64,000 nucleotides of DNA from Haemophilus parainfluenzae (GCF_014931395.1 NZ_CP063120.1:1037501-1101500), one strand, 5' to 3'; shown: positions 11,078-21,863, counted from the first letter of the stretch. Numbers and translations are program-made. The notes: generated by a model not told the origin, from the letters alone.

Positions 11078-11626
11078 ATGACAATTTCCCAAACTGAACT
11101 TAATCAACAACTCAAATCTGCCGGTATTGGTATTAATGCAACTGAATTACATGGCTTTTTGAGCGGCTTAATTTGTGGTGGACTGAAAGATCAAAGCTGG
11201 TTACCGCTTTTATATCAATTCAGTAACGATAACCACGCCTATCCAACCGCATTAATTCAGCCGATTACCGAAATCTATGAACAGATTGGTAAAACCTTAG
11301 GGGATGTAGAAGGATTTGATTTTGAATTAGGCTTAACCGAAGATGAGAGCGTGTTTGCACGTGCAGACAGTCTATCAGACTGGGCAAACCAATTTTTATT
11401 GGGTTTAGGGCTTGTCCAGCCTGAATTAGATAAAGAAAAAGGCGAAATTGGCGAAGCGGTAGATGATTTACAAGATATTTGTCAGCTTGGTTATGAAGAA
11501 GATGATGATGAAGAAGAGCTTGCTGAAGCCCTAGAAGAAATTATTGAATATGTTCGCACCATTGCCATGCTGTTTTACACCCATTTCAACGATGATGCAC
11601 AAGAAATAAAACCGATATTACATTAA
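11078..11626 (+). CDS. ygfB: YecA/YgfB-like UPF0149 family protein
   Basis: This 182-residue protein belongs to UPF0149 (YgfB). The recognisable N-terminal motif is [13 protein letters not shown], and the C-terminal half is strongly acidic ([16 protein letters not shown]). The molecular function of the family is not established from sequence; E. coli ygfB also precedes pepP. I chose the ATG at 11078 because it gives the conserved [12 protein letters not shown] start; in-frame extension to 11030 runs back into the groEL terminator region. It is 12 bp upstream of pepP. Confidence 0.88.
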   Translation: MTISQTELNQQLKSAGIGINATELHGFLSGLICGGLKDQSWLPLLYQFSNDNHAYPTALIQPITEIYEQIGKTLGDVEGFDFELGLTEDESVFARADSLSDWANQFLLGLGLVQPELDKEKGEIGEAVDDLQDICQLGYEEDDDEEELAEALEEIIEYVRTIAMLFYTHFNDDAQEIKPILH

Positions 11627-11638
11627 AAGGAGCGAAAC

Positions 11639-12931
11639 ATGGATCTCGCATACATGGCGGCATTACCGCAAGAAGAATTTACAGAACGTCGTCAAAAAGT
11701 ATTCGCACAAATGCAGCCAAATTCTGCTTTATTGCTATTTTCCGAAATTGAAAAACGTCGTAATAACGACTGCGATTTTCCTTTCCGTCAAGACAGTTAC
11801 TTTTGGTATTTAACGGGATTTAATGAGCCAAATGCAGCGTTGTTATTGATTAAAACGGAAGAGGCTGAAAAGGCAGTGGTATTTCTTCGTCCGCGAGATC
11901 CTTTACTTGAAACCTGGAATGGTCGTCGATTAGGCGTTGAGCGCGCACCGCAAAAACTCAATGTTGATGAAGCCTATTCTATCGATGATTTTAAAACAGA
12001 ATTTCCAAAATTAACGGAAAAATTGACCGCATTTTATCATGTGGCCGATCGTCATCCTTGGGGCGATAAATTATTAGCCGAAAGTGCGGTGAAATTTTAC
12101 GCTGTTTTTGATTGGCAGCCGATGTTAAGTGAAATGCGCTTAATCAAATCCCCGAATGAAATTCGCTTAATGCAGCAAGCGGGACAGATTACTGCATTCG
12201 GACATATTAAAGCGATGCAAGTGACTCGTCCAAATCGTTTTGAATATGAAATTGAAAGCGAAATTCTGCATGAATTTAATCGTCATGGCGCTAGATTCCC
12301 GTCTTACAATTCCATTATTGCCGGGGGCGATAATGCCTGTATCTTGCACTACACTGAAAATGATCAACCTTTGAAAGATGGCGATCTTGTTTTGATTGAT
12401 GCGGGGTGTGAGTTTGCTATGTATGCAGGCGATATCACACGTACATTCCCGGTGAACGGTAAATTTACTCAGCCACAACGTGAGATTTATGAATTAGTGT
12501 TAAAAGCACAAAAACGCGCGATTGAGCTATTAGTGCCAGGTAATTCAATTAAGTTGGCCAATGATGAAGTGATTCGTATTAAAACTCAAGGCTTGGTGGA
12601 TTTAGGCATTCTGAAAGGGGATGTCGATAAGCTGATTGAAGAAAAAGCTTATCGTCAATTTTATATGCATGGTTTAGGCCATTGGCTTGGCTTGGATGTG
12701 CACGATGTTGGCCGTTATGATGATGATCGTAGCCGCATGCTTGAAGTGGGGATGATCATCACTGTTGAGCCAGGCATTTATATTTCAGAAGAAGCAGATG
12801 TGCCTGCTCAATATAAAGGCATTGGCGTGCGTATTGAAGATAATTTGCTAATGACTGAATATGGCAATAAAAATCTGACCGCGGCGGCACCAAAAGAAAT
12901 CGATGATATTGAAAATTTAATGAAAAATTGA
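11639..12931 (+). CDS. pepP: Xaa-Pro aminopeptidase PepP
   Basis: PepP removes N-terminal residues that precede proline. The 430-residue protein has the aminopeptidase P N-terminal domain (FRQDSYFWYLTGF near residues 45-60) and a C-terminal pita-bread metallopeptidase domain. Metal ligands are visible in LIDAGCEFAMYAGDITRTF (two Asp), GLGHWLGLDVHD (His), TVEPGIYI (Glu) and GVRIEDN (Glu). AAGGAG precedes the ATG. It follows ygfB directly, as in E. coli, where ubiH follows; here a universal stress protein gene follows instead. Confidence 0.97.
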   Translation: MDLAYMAALPQEEFTERRQKVFAQMQPNSALLLFSEIEKRRNNDCDFPFRQDSYFWYLTGFNEPNAALLLIKTEEAEKAVVFLRPRDPLLETWNGRRLGVERAPQKLNVDEAYSIDDFKTEFPKLTEKLTAFYHVADRHPWGDKLLAESAVKFYAVFDWQPMLSEMRLIKSPNEIRLMQQAGQITAFGHIKAMQVTRPNRFEYEIESEILHEFNRHGARFPSYNSIIAGGDNACILHYTENDQPLKDGDLVLIDAGCEFAMYAGDITRTFPVNGKFTQPQREIYELVLKAQKRAIELLVPGNSIKLANDEVIRIKTQGLVDLGILKGDVDKLIEEKAYRQFYMHGLGHWLGLDVHDVGRYDDDRSRMLEVGMIITVEPGIYISEEADVPAQYKGIGVRIEDNLLMTEYGNKNLTAAAPKEIDDIENLMKN

Positions 12932-13034
12932 GAAGAATTCTCAAAATTGTGATCTAGTGCAAGTTTTTTGTGCATTTAAGGTGCTAATATGCTGTTAGAT
13001 AAAAAAGGCCAATCAAATCAGTAAGGAGTCGATT

Positions 13035-13460
13035 ATGTACAAACACGTTTTAGTTGCGGTAGATCTTTCTGATGAAAGTGAATTTCTACTCAAAAAAGCC
13101 GTGGGAATTGCAAAACGTAATGATGCGCAACTTTCCATTATTCATGTAGATGTAAACTTCTCGGATCTCTATACTGGTTTAATTGATGTCAATATGTCAT
13201 CAATGCAAGATAGAATCTCGAGCGAAACCCAAAAAGCGCTAATTAATTTAGCGGAACATGCTGGTTATCCAATAAAAGAAAAATTGAGCGGTAGCGGTGA
13301 TTTAGGTCAAGTTTTGACAGACGCTATTGATCAGTATGATGTAGATCTACTAGTGACAGGTCATCACCAAGATTTCTGGAGTAAATTAATGTCTTCAACA
13401 CGTCAAGTGATGAATACGATTAAAATTGATATGTTGGTTGTGCCACTTCGCGACGAATAG
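13035..13460 (+). CDS. uspA: Universal stress protein, UspA family
   Basis: This 141-residue protein is a single Usp domain starting [16 protein letters not shown]. The ATP-binding type motif G-2x-G-9x-G-S/T is only partly kept near the end ([18 protein letters not shown]), as in true UspA proteins, which do not bind ATP. UspA-type proteins are induced on growth arrest and stress in the cytoplasm. A strong AAGGAG site precedes the ATG. It is transcribed alone, with a terminator downstream. Confidence 0.92.
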   Translation: MYKHVLVAVDLSDESEFLLKKAVGIAKRNDAQLSIIHVDVNFSDLYTGLIDVNMSSMQDRISSETQKALINLAEHAGYPIKEKLSGSGDLGQVLTDAIDQYDVDLLVTGHHQDFWSKLMSSTRQVMNTIKIDMLVVPLRDE

Positions 13461-13504
13461 TGATCAAAAATTATTTTTAGCCCTATTAAAATAACGTAAA
13501 TTTT

Positions 13505-13549
13505 AACCGCACTTCTCAATTAATGCAGTAGAGTGCGGTTTTCTTTTTT
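13505..13549 (+). terminator. Uptake-signal-pair terminator after uspA
   Basis: AACCGCACT (13505-13513) and AGTGCGGTT (13532-13540) form the stem, followed by TTCTTTTTT. Confidence 0.8.
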
Positions 13550-13647
13550 AAGATCAGTGAAAAAGCCTTTTTCTCTAGGTCAAAATATGCAAGAATAGTG
13601 AGCTTTTTTATAAATCGTGATCGAGATAGAGACACAAGGTTTTATCA

Positions 13648-16272
13648 ATGAAAACAACAGCAGAAATTAGACAGTCATTCCTTGATTTTTTCCATAGCAA
13701 GGGGCATCAGGTCGTCGCAAGTAGTTCACTTGTGCCTGAAAATGATCCGACATTGCTTTTTACTAATGCCGGTATGAACCAATTTAAAGACGTGTTCCTT
13801 GGTATGGATAAACGTCCTTACTCACGTGCGACAACTGCACAACGTTGTGTGCGCGCAGGTGGTAAGCATAATGACTTAGAAAACGTCGGTTATACGGCGC
13901 GTCACCATACTTTCTTTGAAATGCTCGGCAACTTCAGCTTTGGTGACTATTTCAAACATGATGCGATTAATTTTGCGTGGGAGTTCTTAACCTCTCCACA
14001 ATGGCTCGGCTTACCAAAAGAAAAATTATGGGTAACCGTGTATGAAACCGATAATGAAGCTTATGACATTTGGCATAAAGAGGTCGGTGTCCCTGCGGAG
14101 CGCATTATTCGTATTGGTGATAACAAAGGCGCACCTTATGCATCAGATAACTTCTGGGCAATGGGTGATACCGGTCCTTGTGGTCCATGTACCGAAATTT
14201 TCTACGATCACGGTGAGCATATTTGGGGTGGTCCTCCAGGCTCACCAGAAGAAGATGGTGACCGCTATATCGAAATTTGGAACGTGGTATTCATGCAATT
14301 TAACCGTCTCGCAGACGGCACAATGGAAAAATTACCACGTCCATCGGTTGATACCGGGATGGGGTTAGAGCGTATTTCTGCTGTATTACAGCACGTAAAC
14401 TCTAACTATGAGATCGATATTTTCCAAAAATTAATTGCCAAAACAGCAGAAATTGTAGGAACAACAGATTTAACCAATAAATCATTACGCGTAATTGCAG
14501 ACCACATTCGTTCTTGTGCATATTTAATTGCAGATGGCGTAATTCCATCAAACGAAGGTCGCGGTTATGTATTACGTCGTATTATCCGTCGTGCAGTACG
14601 TCATGGTCACTTGTTAGGTGCCAAAGAAGCGTTCTTCTATAAACTTGTGCCGACTTTAATTGAAGTCATGGCGGAAGCCGGCAAAGAAGTTAAAGAAAAA
14701 CAAGCGAATGTTGAAAAATTACTTCGTTTAGAAGAAGAACAATTTGCTCGTACATTAGAGCGCGGATTAAGCTTATTAGACGATGCGCTTGCTCAAGTGA
14801 AAGATGGTGTGTTGTCAGGTGAAGTAGCCTTTAAACTTTATGATACCTATGGCTTCCCACTTGATTTAACTGCAGATGTATGTCGTGAGCGTGATATTGC
14901 AATTGATGAAGCAGGTTTTGAGCGTGAAATGGAAGCACAACGCTTACGCGCACAATCTGCAAGCCAATTCGGCATGGATTACAACAATGTTATTCGTGTA
15001 GAAGGCGAAACAAAATTTGAAGGTTATACTGAATCAGAATCTTTAGCCAAAGTGACCGCACTTTTCCATGATGGAAAATCAGTAGAGAGTATTACTGCAG
15101 GCCAAAGTGCCGTGGTGGTTTTAGAAAATACTCCATTCTATGCGGAATCAGGTGGTCAAATTGGTGACAGCGGTTATTTAACTTCTCAAGATGCTCAGTT
15201 TAATGTAAAAGATACTCAAAAATATGGTCAAGTATTTGGTCATATTGGTGAGTTAGAGCAAGGTACTTTAAAAGTCGGACAAACAGTCAATGCGGTTGTA
15301 GATGCAGCAAGACGTCATCAAACGTCACTTAACCATTCAGCTACACACTTATTACATGCCGCATTGCGTCAAGTTTTAGGTCACCATGTAGTGCAAAAAG
15401 GATCGTTAGTATCTGATACGGCATTACGTTTTGACTTTGCTCATCCGGAAGCGATTACCAAAGCACAGCTTAACGAAATTGAAACGTTGGTAAACCAAAA
15501 AGTACGTGAGAATTTTGTGGTTCAAACGGACGTAATGGATATCGAAGCGGCAAAAGCAAAAGGTGCAATGGCGTTATTCGGTGAAAAATATGCTGATGTG
15601 GTACGTGTTTTAACAATGGGAGATTTCTCCGTTGAACTTTGTGGTGGCATTCATGCTAAACGTACCGGTGATATCGGTTTATTTAAAATTGTGGCGGAAA
15701 CTGCAGTTGCAGCAGGTGTTCGTCGTATTGAAGCGGTAACGGGTGAAAATGCAATTAATTGGTTACATAACCAACAACGTATTCTTACTCAAAGTGCAGA
15801 TTTGTTTAAATCTGACGTTAATACCCTTGTTGAGAAAATTCAGCAACTTCAAGATAAAGCGAAGAAAGCAGAAAAAGAATTACAAGGATTAAAAGAAAAA
15901 GCCGCAATGCAAGCGGGGTCCGATTTAGTGAAAAGTGCGGTTAAAATTAATGATGTTTCTGTAATCGTACATCAACTAGACGGAATTGAAACTAAATCGT
16001 TACGTGTGATGGTTGATGATTTAAAAAATCAACTTGGTTCAGGCGTAATTGTATTTGCATCTATTTTAGATGATAAAGTCAACCTCGTCGTTGGCGTAAC
16101 AAGCGATTTAACTACTAAAGTGAAGGCTGGTGAGCTAGTGAATTTAATGGCTCAGCAAGTTGGTGGGAAAGGCGGTGGTCGCCCGGATATGGCAATGGCA
16201 GGAGGCTCCCAACCAGAAAATGTGAATCTAGCATTAACTGTCGCACAAAACTGGTTAAGCAATAATCTGTAG
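13648..16272 (+). CDS. alaS: Alanyl-tRNA synthetase
   Basis: AlaRS charges tRNA-Ala, recognising the G3-U70 pair. The 874-residue protein shows the class II catalytic core in the first 240 residues ([37 protein letters not shown] at about 237-248), the editing domain with the zinc-type HxxxH (HSATHLLHA, about residue 565) and CGGIH (about residue 667), and the C-terminal coiled coil and C-Ala domain ending [12 protein letters not shown]. The arrangement alaS then csrA is widely conserved in gammaproteobacteria. A tRNA-Ala(GGC) gene, the attachment site of the element, lies further along. Confidence 0.99.
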   Translation: MKTTAEIRQSFLDFFHSKGHQVVASSSLVPENDPTLLFTNAGMNQFKDVFLGMDKRPYSRATTAQRCVRAGGKHNDLENVGYTARHHTFFEMLGNFSFGDYFKHDAINFAWEFLTSPQWLGLPKEKLWVTVYETDNEAYDIWHKEVGVPAERIIRIGDNKGAPYASDNFWAMGDTGPCGPCTEIFYDHGEHIWGGPPGSPEEDGDRYIEIWNVVFMQFNRLADGTMEKLPRPSVDTGMGLERISAVLQHVNSNYEIDIFQKLIAKTAEIVGTTDLTNKSLRVIADHIRSCAYLIADGVIPSNEGRGYVLRRIIRRAVRHGHLLGAKEAFFYKLVPTLIEVMAEAGKEVKEKQANVEKLLRLEEEQFARTLERGLSLLDDALAQVKDGVLSGEVAFKLYDTYGFPLDLTADVCRERDIAIDEAGFEREMEAQRLRAQSASQFGMDYNNVIRVEGETKFEGYTESESLAKVTALFHDGKSVESITAGQSAVVVLENTPFYAESGGQIGDSGYLTSQDAQFNVKDTQKYGQVFGHIGELEQGTLKVGQTVNAVVDAARRHQTSLNHSATHLLHAALRQVLGHHVVQKGSLVSDTALRFDFAHPEAITKAQLNEIETLVNQKVRENFVVQTDVMDIEAAKAKGAMALFGEKYADVVRVLTMGDFSVELCGGIHAKRTGDIGLFKIVAETAVAAGVRRIEAVTGENAINWLHNQQRILTQSADLFKSDVNTLVEKIQQLQDKAKKAEKELQGLKEKAAMQAGSDLVKSAVKINDVSVIVHQLDGIETKSLRVMVDDLKNQLGSGVIVFASILDDKVNLVVGVTSDLTTKVKAGELVNLMAQQVGGKGGGRPDMAMAGGSQPENVNLALTVAQNWLSNNL

Positions 16273-16350
16273 TACAAGCAGGTCGGTGGGATGCCGATCT
16301 TTACTTGATTGATAGGGATATCTAATAAATGCAAACTAAGGAGATAAAAG

Positions 16351-16542
16351 ATGTTAATCTTAACTCGAAAAGTTGGCGAAAGTGTTCTCATTGGAGACGA
16401 TATTTCTATCACGGTTTTGAGTGTACGTGGAAACCAAGTCAAACTCGGTGTGCAAGCGCCTAAAGAAGTATCCGTTCACCGAGAGGAAATTTACCAACGA
16501 ATTCTGCAGTCAAAAGATGAACATATAGATGAGGCATCTTAG
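16351..16542 (+). CDS. csrA: Carbon storage regulator CsrA
   Basis: CsrA is a dimeric RNA-binding protein that represses or stabilises mRNAs at GGA motifs. The 63-residue protein begins [16 protein letters not shown] and keeps the RNA-contact segment [12 protein letters not shown], both diagnostic. AAGGAG precedes the ATG. It follows alaS by 78 bp. Confidence 0.98.
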   Translation: MLILTRKVGESVLIGDDISITVLSVRGNQVKLGVQAPKEVSVHREEIYQRILQSKDEHIDEAS

Positions 16543-16702
16543 ACCTAGAGTTTTATGAATGTTTTACATTCTATTTATAATTTAATTAACGTTTTTTCAA
16601 AAATTAAACCCATTGGTTTGCAAGATTTTAAATAACGGAAATTTGAGTTATAAAGGTAGAGAAGGAACTTTTCCAACTTAAATCTATCAAAATTTAATAA
16701 AT

Positions 16703-16737
16703 AATGACCGCACTTTTAGCATAGAAGTGTGGTCATT
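16703..16737 (+). terminator. Uptake-signal hairpin between csrA and galU
   Basis: AATGACCGCACTT and AAGTGTGGTCATT pair with one wobble. No T-run follows, so its use as a terminator is uncertain. It is the only structure I see in the 221-bp csrA-galU gap. Confidence 0.5.
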
Positions 16738-16763
16738 CCATATTAAAACAAAAAGGAAAATCA

Positions 16764-17651
16764 ATGAAAGTTATTATTCCCGTAGCTGGTTTAGGTACTC
16801 GTATGTTACCAGCAACAAAAGCAATTCCAAAAGAAATGTTAACGCTTGTGGATAAACCACTGATTCAATATGTTGTGAATGAGTGTGTGGCTGCTGGTAT
16901 CAAAGAAATCGTGTTAGTCACACATTCTTCTAAAAATGCGATTGAAAACCATTTTGATACGTCATTTGAGTTGGAAACCATGCTTGAAAAACGTGTTAAA
17001 CGTCAGCTTCTAGAAGAAGTGCGTTCTATTTGTCCTAAAGATGTAACTATCATGCATGTTCGTCAGGGGAATGCGAAAGGCTTGGGCCATGCGGTGTTAT
17101 GTGGTCGTCCTGTCGTTGGAAACGAGCCGTTTGCAGTGGTGTTACCTGATGTGCTTTTAGCGGATTTTACGGCAAATCAAAAGAAAGAAAATCTTTCAGC
17201 AATGATTAAACGTTTTAAAGAAACACAAGCAAGCCAAATCATGGTAGCGCCTGTTGCTGCCGATGAAGTGAGTAGCTATGGTATCGCGGATTGTGGTGGT
17301 GTAGAGTTAAAAGGCGGTGATAGCGTTAAGATTAATAGCATTGTTGAAAAACCATCTGTTGAAGAAGCTCCATCAAATCTTGCTGTTGTCGGTCGTTATG
17401 TATTCTCTGCGGCGATTTGGAATTTATTAGAAAAAACACCAGTTGGTGTGGGTGATGAAATCCAATTAACGGATGCAATTGATATGCTTATCGAGAAAGA
17501 GATCGTTGAAGCGTTCCATATGACAGGCAGAAGCTTTGACTGTGGTGACAAGATTGGCTATATGGAAGCCTTTGTAGAATATGGTCTTCGTCATGATAAA
17601 TTAGGCAAAGAGTTTAAAGCTTTCCTAAAAGATCTTGTAAAAACCTTATAA
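16764..17651 (+). CDS. galU: UTP-glucose-1-phosphate uridylyltransferase
   Basis: GalU makes UDP-glucose for lipooligosaccharide and other glycans. The 295-residue protein begins with the nucleotidyltransferase motif [19 protein letters not shown], with [19 protein letters not shown] (metal Asp) and [10 protein letters not shown] following, all characteristic. AAGGAAAA precedes the ATG. It is flanked by hairpins on both sides and appears monocistronic. Confidence 0.98.
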   Translation: MKVIIPVAGLGTRMLPATKAIPKEMLTLVDKPLIQYVVNECVAAGIKEIVLVTHSSKNAIENHFDTSFELETMLEKRVKRQLLEEVRSICPKDVTIMHVRQGNAKGLGHAVLCGRPVVGNEPFAVVLPDVLLADFTANQKKENLSAMIKRFKETQASQIMVAPVAADEVSSYGIADCGGVELKGGDSVKINSIVEKPSVEEAPSNLAVVGRYVFSAAIWNLLEKTPVGVGDEIQLTDAIDMLIEKEIVEAFHMTGRSFDCGDKIGYMEAFVEYGLRHDKLGKEFKAFLKDLVKTL

Positions 17652-17658
17652 TTGACTG

Positions 17659-17681
17659 AAACCACCGAAAGGTGGTTTTTA
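17659..17681 (+). terminator. Terminator after galU
   Basis: AAACCACC-GAAA-GGTGGTTT is a perfect 8-bp stem with a GNRA-type tetraloop, followed by TTT. Confidence 0.9.
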
Positions 17682-17709
17682 TTTATATATTTGGATTACG
17701 AATAAAGAT

Positions 17710-17745
17710 AAAAAAGAAGGCATCGTGATGATGCCTTCTTTTTTC
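17710..17745. terminator. Bidirectional terminator downstream of aqpZ
   Basis: A 15-bp perfect stem (AAAAAAGAAGGCATC and its inverse) with a 5-nt loop lies between the ends of galU and aqpZ and can serve both strands. Confidence 0.9.
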
Positions 17746-17759
17746 TATGAAACGAAATC

Positions 17760-18449
17760 TTAGTTATTTTTCGCTAATAAAGTGCGGTAGATAATACCAC
17801 CTAAAATACCACCGATAATCGGTGCCACCCAGAATAACCATAATTGGTCGATTGCCCAAGTACCTTGGAATACCGCAACTGCAGTACTACGAGCAGGGTT
17901 TACAGAGGTATTTGATACAGGAATGCTGATTAAGTGGATTAGGGTTAAACCTAAACCGATTGCGATTGGCGCAAAACCTGCAGCTGCATTTTTATGAGTT
18001 GAACCCATGATGATTAATAAGAAGAATGCAGTTAATAATACTTCCGCTACGAATACGGCTTCTAAAGAATAACCTTCAGGAGAATGTTCGCCGTAGCCGT
18101 TAGATGCGAAACCAGCAGTCGCATCGAAACCAGCTTTACCTGATGCGATAAGATAAAGTGCAGCACCCGCTGCTAAACCACCAACTACTTGAGAAATAAT
18201 GTATGGAAGGGCATCTTTTGCAGAGAAACGACCGCCAGCCACTAAACCAAGTGTCACAGCTGGATTAAAGTGACCACCAGAAATGTGACCTACAGCGTAA
18301 GCCATGGTTAATACGGTTAAACCGAAGGCAAATGCAACGCCCACATAACCGATACCTAGGTTGACAGAAGCCGCAAAGATTGCACTACCACAACCACCGA
18401 AAACTAACCAAAATGTACCGAAAAATTCAGCAAAAAGTTTTTTTGACAT
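17760..18449 (-). CDS. aqpZ: Aquaporin Z
   Basis: AqpZ is a six-helix water channel of the inner membrane. The 229-residue protein has both NPA boxes ([12 protein letters not shown] and [11 protein letters not shown]). The selectivity filter fits a water-only channel: the Phe in [11 protein letters not shown], the His in LIHLISIPV, the Thr just before SVNPARS and the Arg of that box. I chose the ATG at 18449, which gives [13 protein letters not shown]; extension to 18518 would add 23 non-conserved residues. It appears monocistronic. Confidence 0.95.
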   Translation of the reverse strand: MSKKLFAEFFGTFWLVFGGCGSAIFAASVNLGIGYVGVAFAFGLTVLTMAYAVGHISGGHFNPAVTLGLVAGGRFSAKDALPYIISQVVGGLAAGAALYLIASGKAGFDATAGFASNGYGEHSPEGYSLEAVFVAEVLLTAFFLLIIMGSTHKNAAAGFAPIAIGLGLTLIHLISIPVSNTSVNPARSTAVAVFQGTWAIDQLWLFWVAPIIGGILGGIIYRTLLAKNN

Positions 18450-18603
18450 AATAGACCTCAATATTAAATATGTCGTTATCTTCAAATAACAATAATGTAT
18501 TGCGGATGCAACAGGCATTTAGTCAAAGGGAATGTTTTTTAGTTCTGCAAATTATTGTAAATGTTTGTAAGCAAATGTAAGGGAAATAGCATGCTATACT
18601 TTT

Positions 18604-18619
18604 AGCCGTCTAGATTGTC
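18604..18619 (+). promoter_or_regulatory. Possible MetJ box upstream of metJ
   Basis: AGCCGTCT matches the 8-bp met box AGACGTCT at 7 of 8 positions. The adjoining AGATTGTC is a poor match. Autoregulation of metJ is known in enterics, so a site here is plausible but weak. Confidence 0.3.
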
Positions 18620-18676
18620 ATTTTGCTTATTTTTCATTAAAATACAGACAAATTATCAGGTTATTTAAGGTGCATT

Positions 18677-18994
18677 ATGGCAAACTGGGATGGCAAATAT
18701 ATTAGCCCTTATGCAGAACATGGCAAAAAGAGCGAACAAGTCAAAAAAATTACCGTTTCGATTCCGATTAAAGTATTAGAAATTTTGACAAACGAACGCA
18801 CGCGTCGTCAGCTAAAAAGTTTGCGCCATGCAACAAACAGTGAATTACTTTGTGAGGCGTTCTTACATGCTTTTACAGGACAGCCATTACCGACGGATGC
18901 GGATTTAATGAAAGAACGCCATGATGAGATTCCTGAAAATGCTAAAGAAATCATGCGTGATTTAGGCATTGATCCTGAAAGCTGGGAATATTAA
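18677..18994 (+). CDS. metJ: Methionine repressor MetJ
   Basis: MetJ is the ribbon-helix-helix repressor that uses S-adenosylmethionine as co-repressor of methionine genes. The 105-residue protein matches the family from [21 protein letters not shown] (shown in part) through the DNA-contacting strand [12 protein letters not shown] to the [20 protein letters not shown] helices. It stands alone between aqpZ and the copper module, with which it converges. Confidence 0.98.
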   Translation: MANWDGKYISPYAEHGKKSEQVKKITVSIPIKVLEILTNERTRRQLKSLRHATNSELLCEAFLHAFTGQPLPTDADLMKERHDEIPENAKEIMRDLGIDPESWEY

Positions 18995-18996
18995 TT

Positions 18997-19383
18997 TCAT
19001 CCTTTTAATCCTTCCAAAATACTGCATTCAGGGCAATCATTGCCCTGACAAGCGTTATGCCATCGCTCCAATTCCTCTACCATTTTTTGCAAGTGATGAA
19101 TTTGCTCATTCAATGTTTTAATATGTTGTGTCGTGAGTGCTTTCACTTCTCGGCTACTACGATTGGGATTATCCTGTAATTGCAAAAGTTGGTGAATTTG
19201 TTGGAGTGAAAACCCGACATCTCGAGAGTGACGAATAAAACGTAACCGCTCTAAATCCTTTTCTTCATAATGGCGATAACCAGAAAGGCTTCGCTGTGCT
19301 GGTTTTAATAAGCCGGACTTCTCATAATCCCGAATTTGTTTACTTGATAAACCCACTAATTTTGCCACTTCGCTAATGTTCAT
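18997..19383 (-). CDS. cueR: CueR-like copper-responsive MerR-family regulator
   Basis: This 128-residue MerR-family activator should sense Cu(I) and switch on the divergent copper genes. It has the N-terminal winged helix (MNISEVAKLVGLSSKQIRDYE, shown in part), a dimerisation coiled coil (about residues 75-108) and the C-terminal metal loop ACQGNDCPECS. Cys112 and Cys120 fall exactly where CueR binds copper; Cys117 is extra. The start is an ATG 80 bp from copZ, and the shared promoter has the 19-bp spacer expected for this family. Confidence 0.9.
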   Translation of the reverse strand: MNISEVAKLVGLSSKQIRDYEKSGLLKPAQRSLSGYRHYEEKDLERLRFIRHSRDVGFSLQQIHQLLQLQDNPNRSSREVKALTTQHIKTLNEQIHHLQKMVEELERWHNACQGNDCPECSILEGLKG

Positions 19384-19392
19384 AAAAAATCC

Positions 19393-19423
19393 TTGACCTT
19401 AACCTTATGTTAAGGTTTATAGT
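19393..19423 (+). promoter_or_regulatory. CueR-type promoter of copZ-copA
   Basis: TTGACC (-35) and TATAGT (-10) are separated by 19 bp. The spacer holds the dyad CCTTAAC-CTTAT-GTTAAGG, the MerR-family operator. Long-spacer promoters of this type need the regulator to untwist them. Confidence 0.88.
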
Positions 19424-19463
19424 AAGCTCAATTTCAATCTATATCAATAACTAAGGAGTAAAT

Positions 19464-19673
19464 ATGAAATCAATTACATTACATGTAACAGGAATGACTT
19501 GTGGTGGTTGTGTGAAAAGCGTCACAAGAGTGTTGGAAGAGCTCAATGGCGTAGAAAAAGCCGTTGTAACACTTGATGACGGTAAAGCGGTGATTACCTT
19601 TGATGAAAGTGCGGTCAGTATTCCACAATTAATTGAAACAATTGAAGACGCAGGTTTCGATGCAACAGAATAA
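19464..19673 (+). CDS. copZ: Copper chaperone CopZ-like, single HMA domain
   Basis: This 69-residue protein is one heavy-metal-associated (ferredoxin-like) domain with the metal motif GMTCGGC (Cys13, Cys16). It should shuttle Cu(I) to the ATPase encoded next. AAGGAG precedes the ATG. Its last 14 nt overlap copA, and the ATG of copA lies within GATGCAACAGAATAA, so translation is probably coupled. An uptake signal lies within the gene at 19607-19615. Confidence 0.92.
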   Translation: MKSITLHVTGMTCGGCVKSVTRVLEELNGVEKAVVTLDDGKAVITFDESAVSIPQLIETIEDAGFDATE

Positions 19674-21828
19674 AAAAATAGCCATTCAAATCGAGGGGAT
19701 GACCTGTCAATCCTGTGCTAACCGGATTGAAAAGGTGTTGAATCGAAAAGATTTTGTCTCTGAAGCTGGTGTGAATTTCGCTGCGGAGGAAGCGCATGTC
19801 GTATTTGATTCATCTCAGGCTTCAGAACAAGATATTTTGACGATTATTCAAAAGGCGGGATTTAATGGCATTATAAAACAAAATGTGTTGTCTAGCGCAC
19901 CCAATGAAACAAAGATTAGTCCGCGTTTATGGTTGCTTTTGTTCATTAACATTCCTTTTTTGATCGGAATGATCGGGATGATGTTTAATCATCATTCTTG
20001 GATGATGCCGCCAATGTGGCAATTTGTTCTGGCGAGCGTTGTGCAATTTGGGTTAGCCATCCCATTTTATAAAGGGGCGATAGGGAGTATTCGAGGTGGT
20101 TTAGCCAATATGGATGTACTGGTGAGCACTGGTACATTGGCGATTTATCTCTATTCGGTCTTTATGCTGTTTTATCATCAGTCAATGGGGCATGATGGCG
20201 CATCTCATGTTTATTTTGAAGCATCGGTGATGGTCATCGGTTTCGTCAGTCTTGGGAAATTTCTTGAGGAAAGAACGAAGAAACAAAGCTTAAACAGCTT
20301 AGGGCTATTATTACAACTCACTCCAAAACAAGTCAGTGTTCAACGTGAAAATCGTTGGGAAACGGTTCCTCTCGATCAAGTAAAAATAGGCGATATTTTA
20401 CGGGCTAATCAAGGTGAACGTATTGCAGCTGATGGCGTAGTTGAACAGGGTAGTGGTTGGTGTGATGAAAGTCATTTAACTGGTGAATCTCAGCCATTAG
20501 AAAAAATGTCTCAAAGCCCGGTGCTTGCGGGGGCAATGGTGACACAAGGTAGTCTTATTTATCGAGCCAATCAACTCGGTCAGCAAACGCTATTAGGCGA
20601 CATGATGAAAGCGCTCTCTGAGGCGCAAGGTACAAAAGCACCGATTGCTCGTTTTGCTGATAAAGTCGCTGCAGTATTTGTACCTGCCGTGTTATTAATT
20701 TCCGCAATAACATTTGTATTAACCTGGTGGATAAAAGGGGATTGGGTAACCGCCTTAATTCATTCGGTTGCTGTGTTAGTTATTGCTTGTCCTTGTGCGT
20801 TAGGGCTTGCTACACCTGCTGCCATAATGGTTGGTATGGGAAAAGCAGTCAATGCAGGGATTTGGTTTAAAGATGCGGCATCTATGGAGGAGGCAGCCCA
20901 TGTGGATACGGTGGTATTAGACAAAACAGGTACGTTAACTCATGGAGACCTAAAAATAGCCGCTGTTTGGCAACCACAAAGTGCGGTCTATTCTGAGGAA
21001 GATTTGTATCGTATTGCAGCTTCCGTTGAGCAAAATGCCAATCACCCTTTAGCTAAAGCGATTGTCTTGGCGACACAGGAAAAATCACTTGAAATTCCGA
21101 CTGCACTTTCAGTTCATTCAGAAGTGGGGCAGGGCATCTCAGCTCATATTGATGGGATAGGTTTTGTTAAAGTCGGTAAGCCGGCTTATTGTGAATTAAC
21201 CTTACCAGATAATATGCCTCAAATTTGGAAAATTGCGAGTATTGTTGCGGTATCTGTAGATAATAACCCAATCGGTGCATTTGCATTAGCAGACAGTCTG
21301 AAAGAGGATAGTTTGCAAGCGGTTCAGCGTTTACATCAACATAATATTGATGTGGTGATAATGAGTGGCGATCAGCAATCTGTCGTTGATTATGTTGCCC
21401 AACAAGTCGGTGTGAAAACCGCACGGGGTAATTGTAGTCCACGTGATAAAGCTGCCTATATTGAAACATTACGTCAGCAAGGTAAAGTGGTGGCAATGGT
21501 GGGTGATGGTGTGAATGATGCACCAGCGTTAGCGATGGCTAATGTAAGTTTTGCGATGAAATCGGGGTCTGATGTTGCAGAGCAAACCGCATCGGCGACA
21601 CTTATGCAGCATTCGGTTGATCAGTTAGTTGATGGATTAATGATTTCCAGAGCAACATTAAAGAATATCAAACAAAATTTATTCTTTGCCTTGATTTATA
21701 ATGTGCTAGGTATTCCACTTGCCGCATTGGGCTACTTAAGTCCTGTTTTGGCGGGGGCAGCCATGGCGATGAGTTCGCTTTCGGTGCTATCCAATGCATT
21801 GCGATTAAAACGAGTGAAAATTAAATAA
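19660..21828 (+). CDS. copA: Cu(I)-exporting P-type ATPase CopA
   Basis: CopA pumps Cu(I) from the cytoplasm across the inner membrane. The 722-residue protein has one N-terminal HMA domain (GMTCQSC, Cys16 and Cys19), eight predicted membrane helices with the copper-channel motif CPCALGLATPAA, the actuator TGES, the phosphorylation motif DKTGTLTHG, the nucleotide-binding HP in NANHPLAKA and the hinge GDGVNDAPALAMA. I chose the ATG at 19660; a TTG-initiated extension to 19633 lies wholly inside copZ. One HMA domain plus a separate chaperone is a common arrangement. Confidence 0.95.
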   Translation: MQQNKKIAIQIEGMTCQSCANRIEKVLNRKDFVSEAGVNFAAEEAHVVFDSSQASEQDILTIIQKAGFNGIIKQNVLSSAPNETKISPRLWLLLFINIPFLIGMIGMMFNHHSWMMPPMWQFVLASVVQFGLAIPFYKGAIGSIRGGLANMDVLVSTGTLAIYLYSVFMLFYHQSMGHDGASHVYFEASVMVIGFVSLGKFLEERTKKQSLNSLGLLLQLTPKQVSVQRENRWETVPLDQVKIGDILRANQGERIAADGVVEQGSGWCDESHLTGESQPLEKMSQSPVLAGAMVTQGSLIYRANQLGQQTLLGDMMKALSEAQGTKAPIARFADKVAAVFVPAVLLISAITFVLTWWIKGDWVTALIHSVAVLVIACPCALGLATPAAIMVGMGKAVNAGIWFKDAASMEEAAHVDTVVLDKTGTLTHGDLKIAAVWQPQSAVYSEEDLYRIAASVEQNANHPLAKAIVLATQEKSLEIPTALSVHSEVGQGISAHIDGIGFVKVGKPAYCELTLPDNMPQIWKIASIVAVSVDNNPIGAFALADSLKEDSLQAVQRLHQHNIDVVIMSGDQQSVVDYVAQQVGVKTARGNCSPRDKAAYIETLRQQGKVVAMVGDGVNDAPALAMANVSFAMKSGSDVAEQTASATLMQHSVDQLVDGLMISRATLKNIKQNLFFALIYNVLGIPLAALGYLSPVLAGAAMAMSSLSVLSNALRLKRVKIK

Positions 21829-21830
21829 GA

Positions 21831-21863
21831 AAAAGGCGATATGAAAATATCGCCTTTTATTTT
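21831..21863. terminator. Bidirectional terminator between copA and cpxA
   Basis: AAAAGGCGATAT-GAAA-ATATCGCCTTTT is a perfect 12-bp stem followed by ATTTTTT on the plus strand, between convergent genes. Confidence 0.92.
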
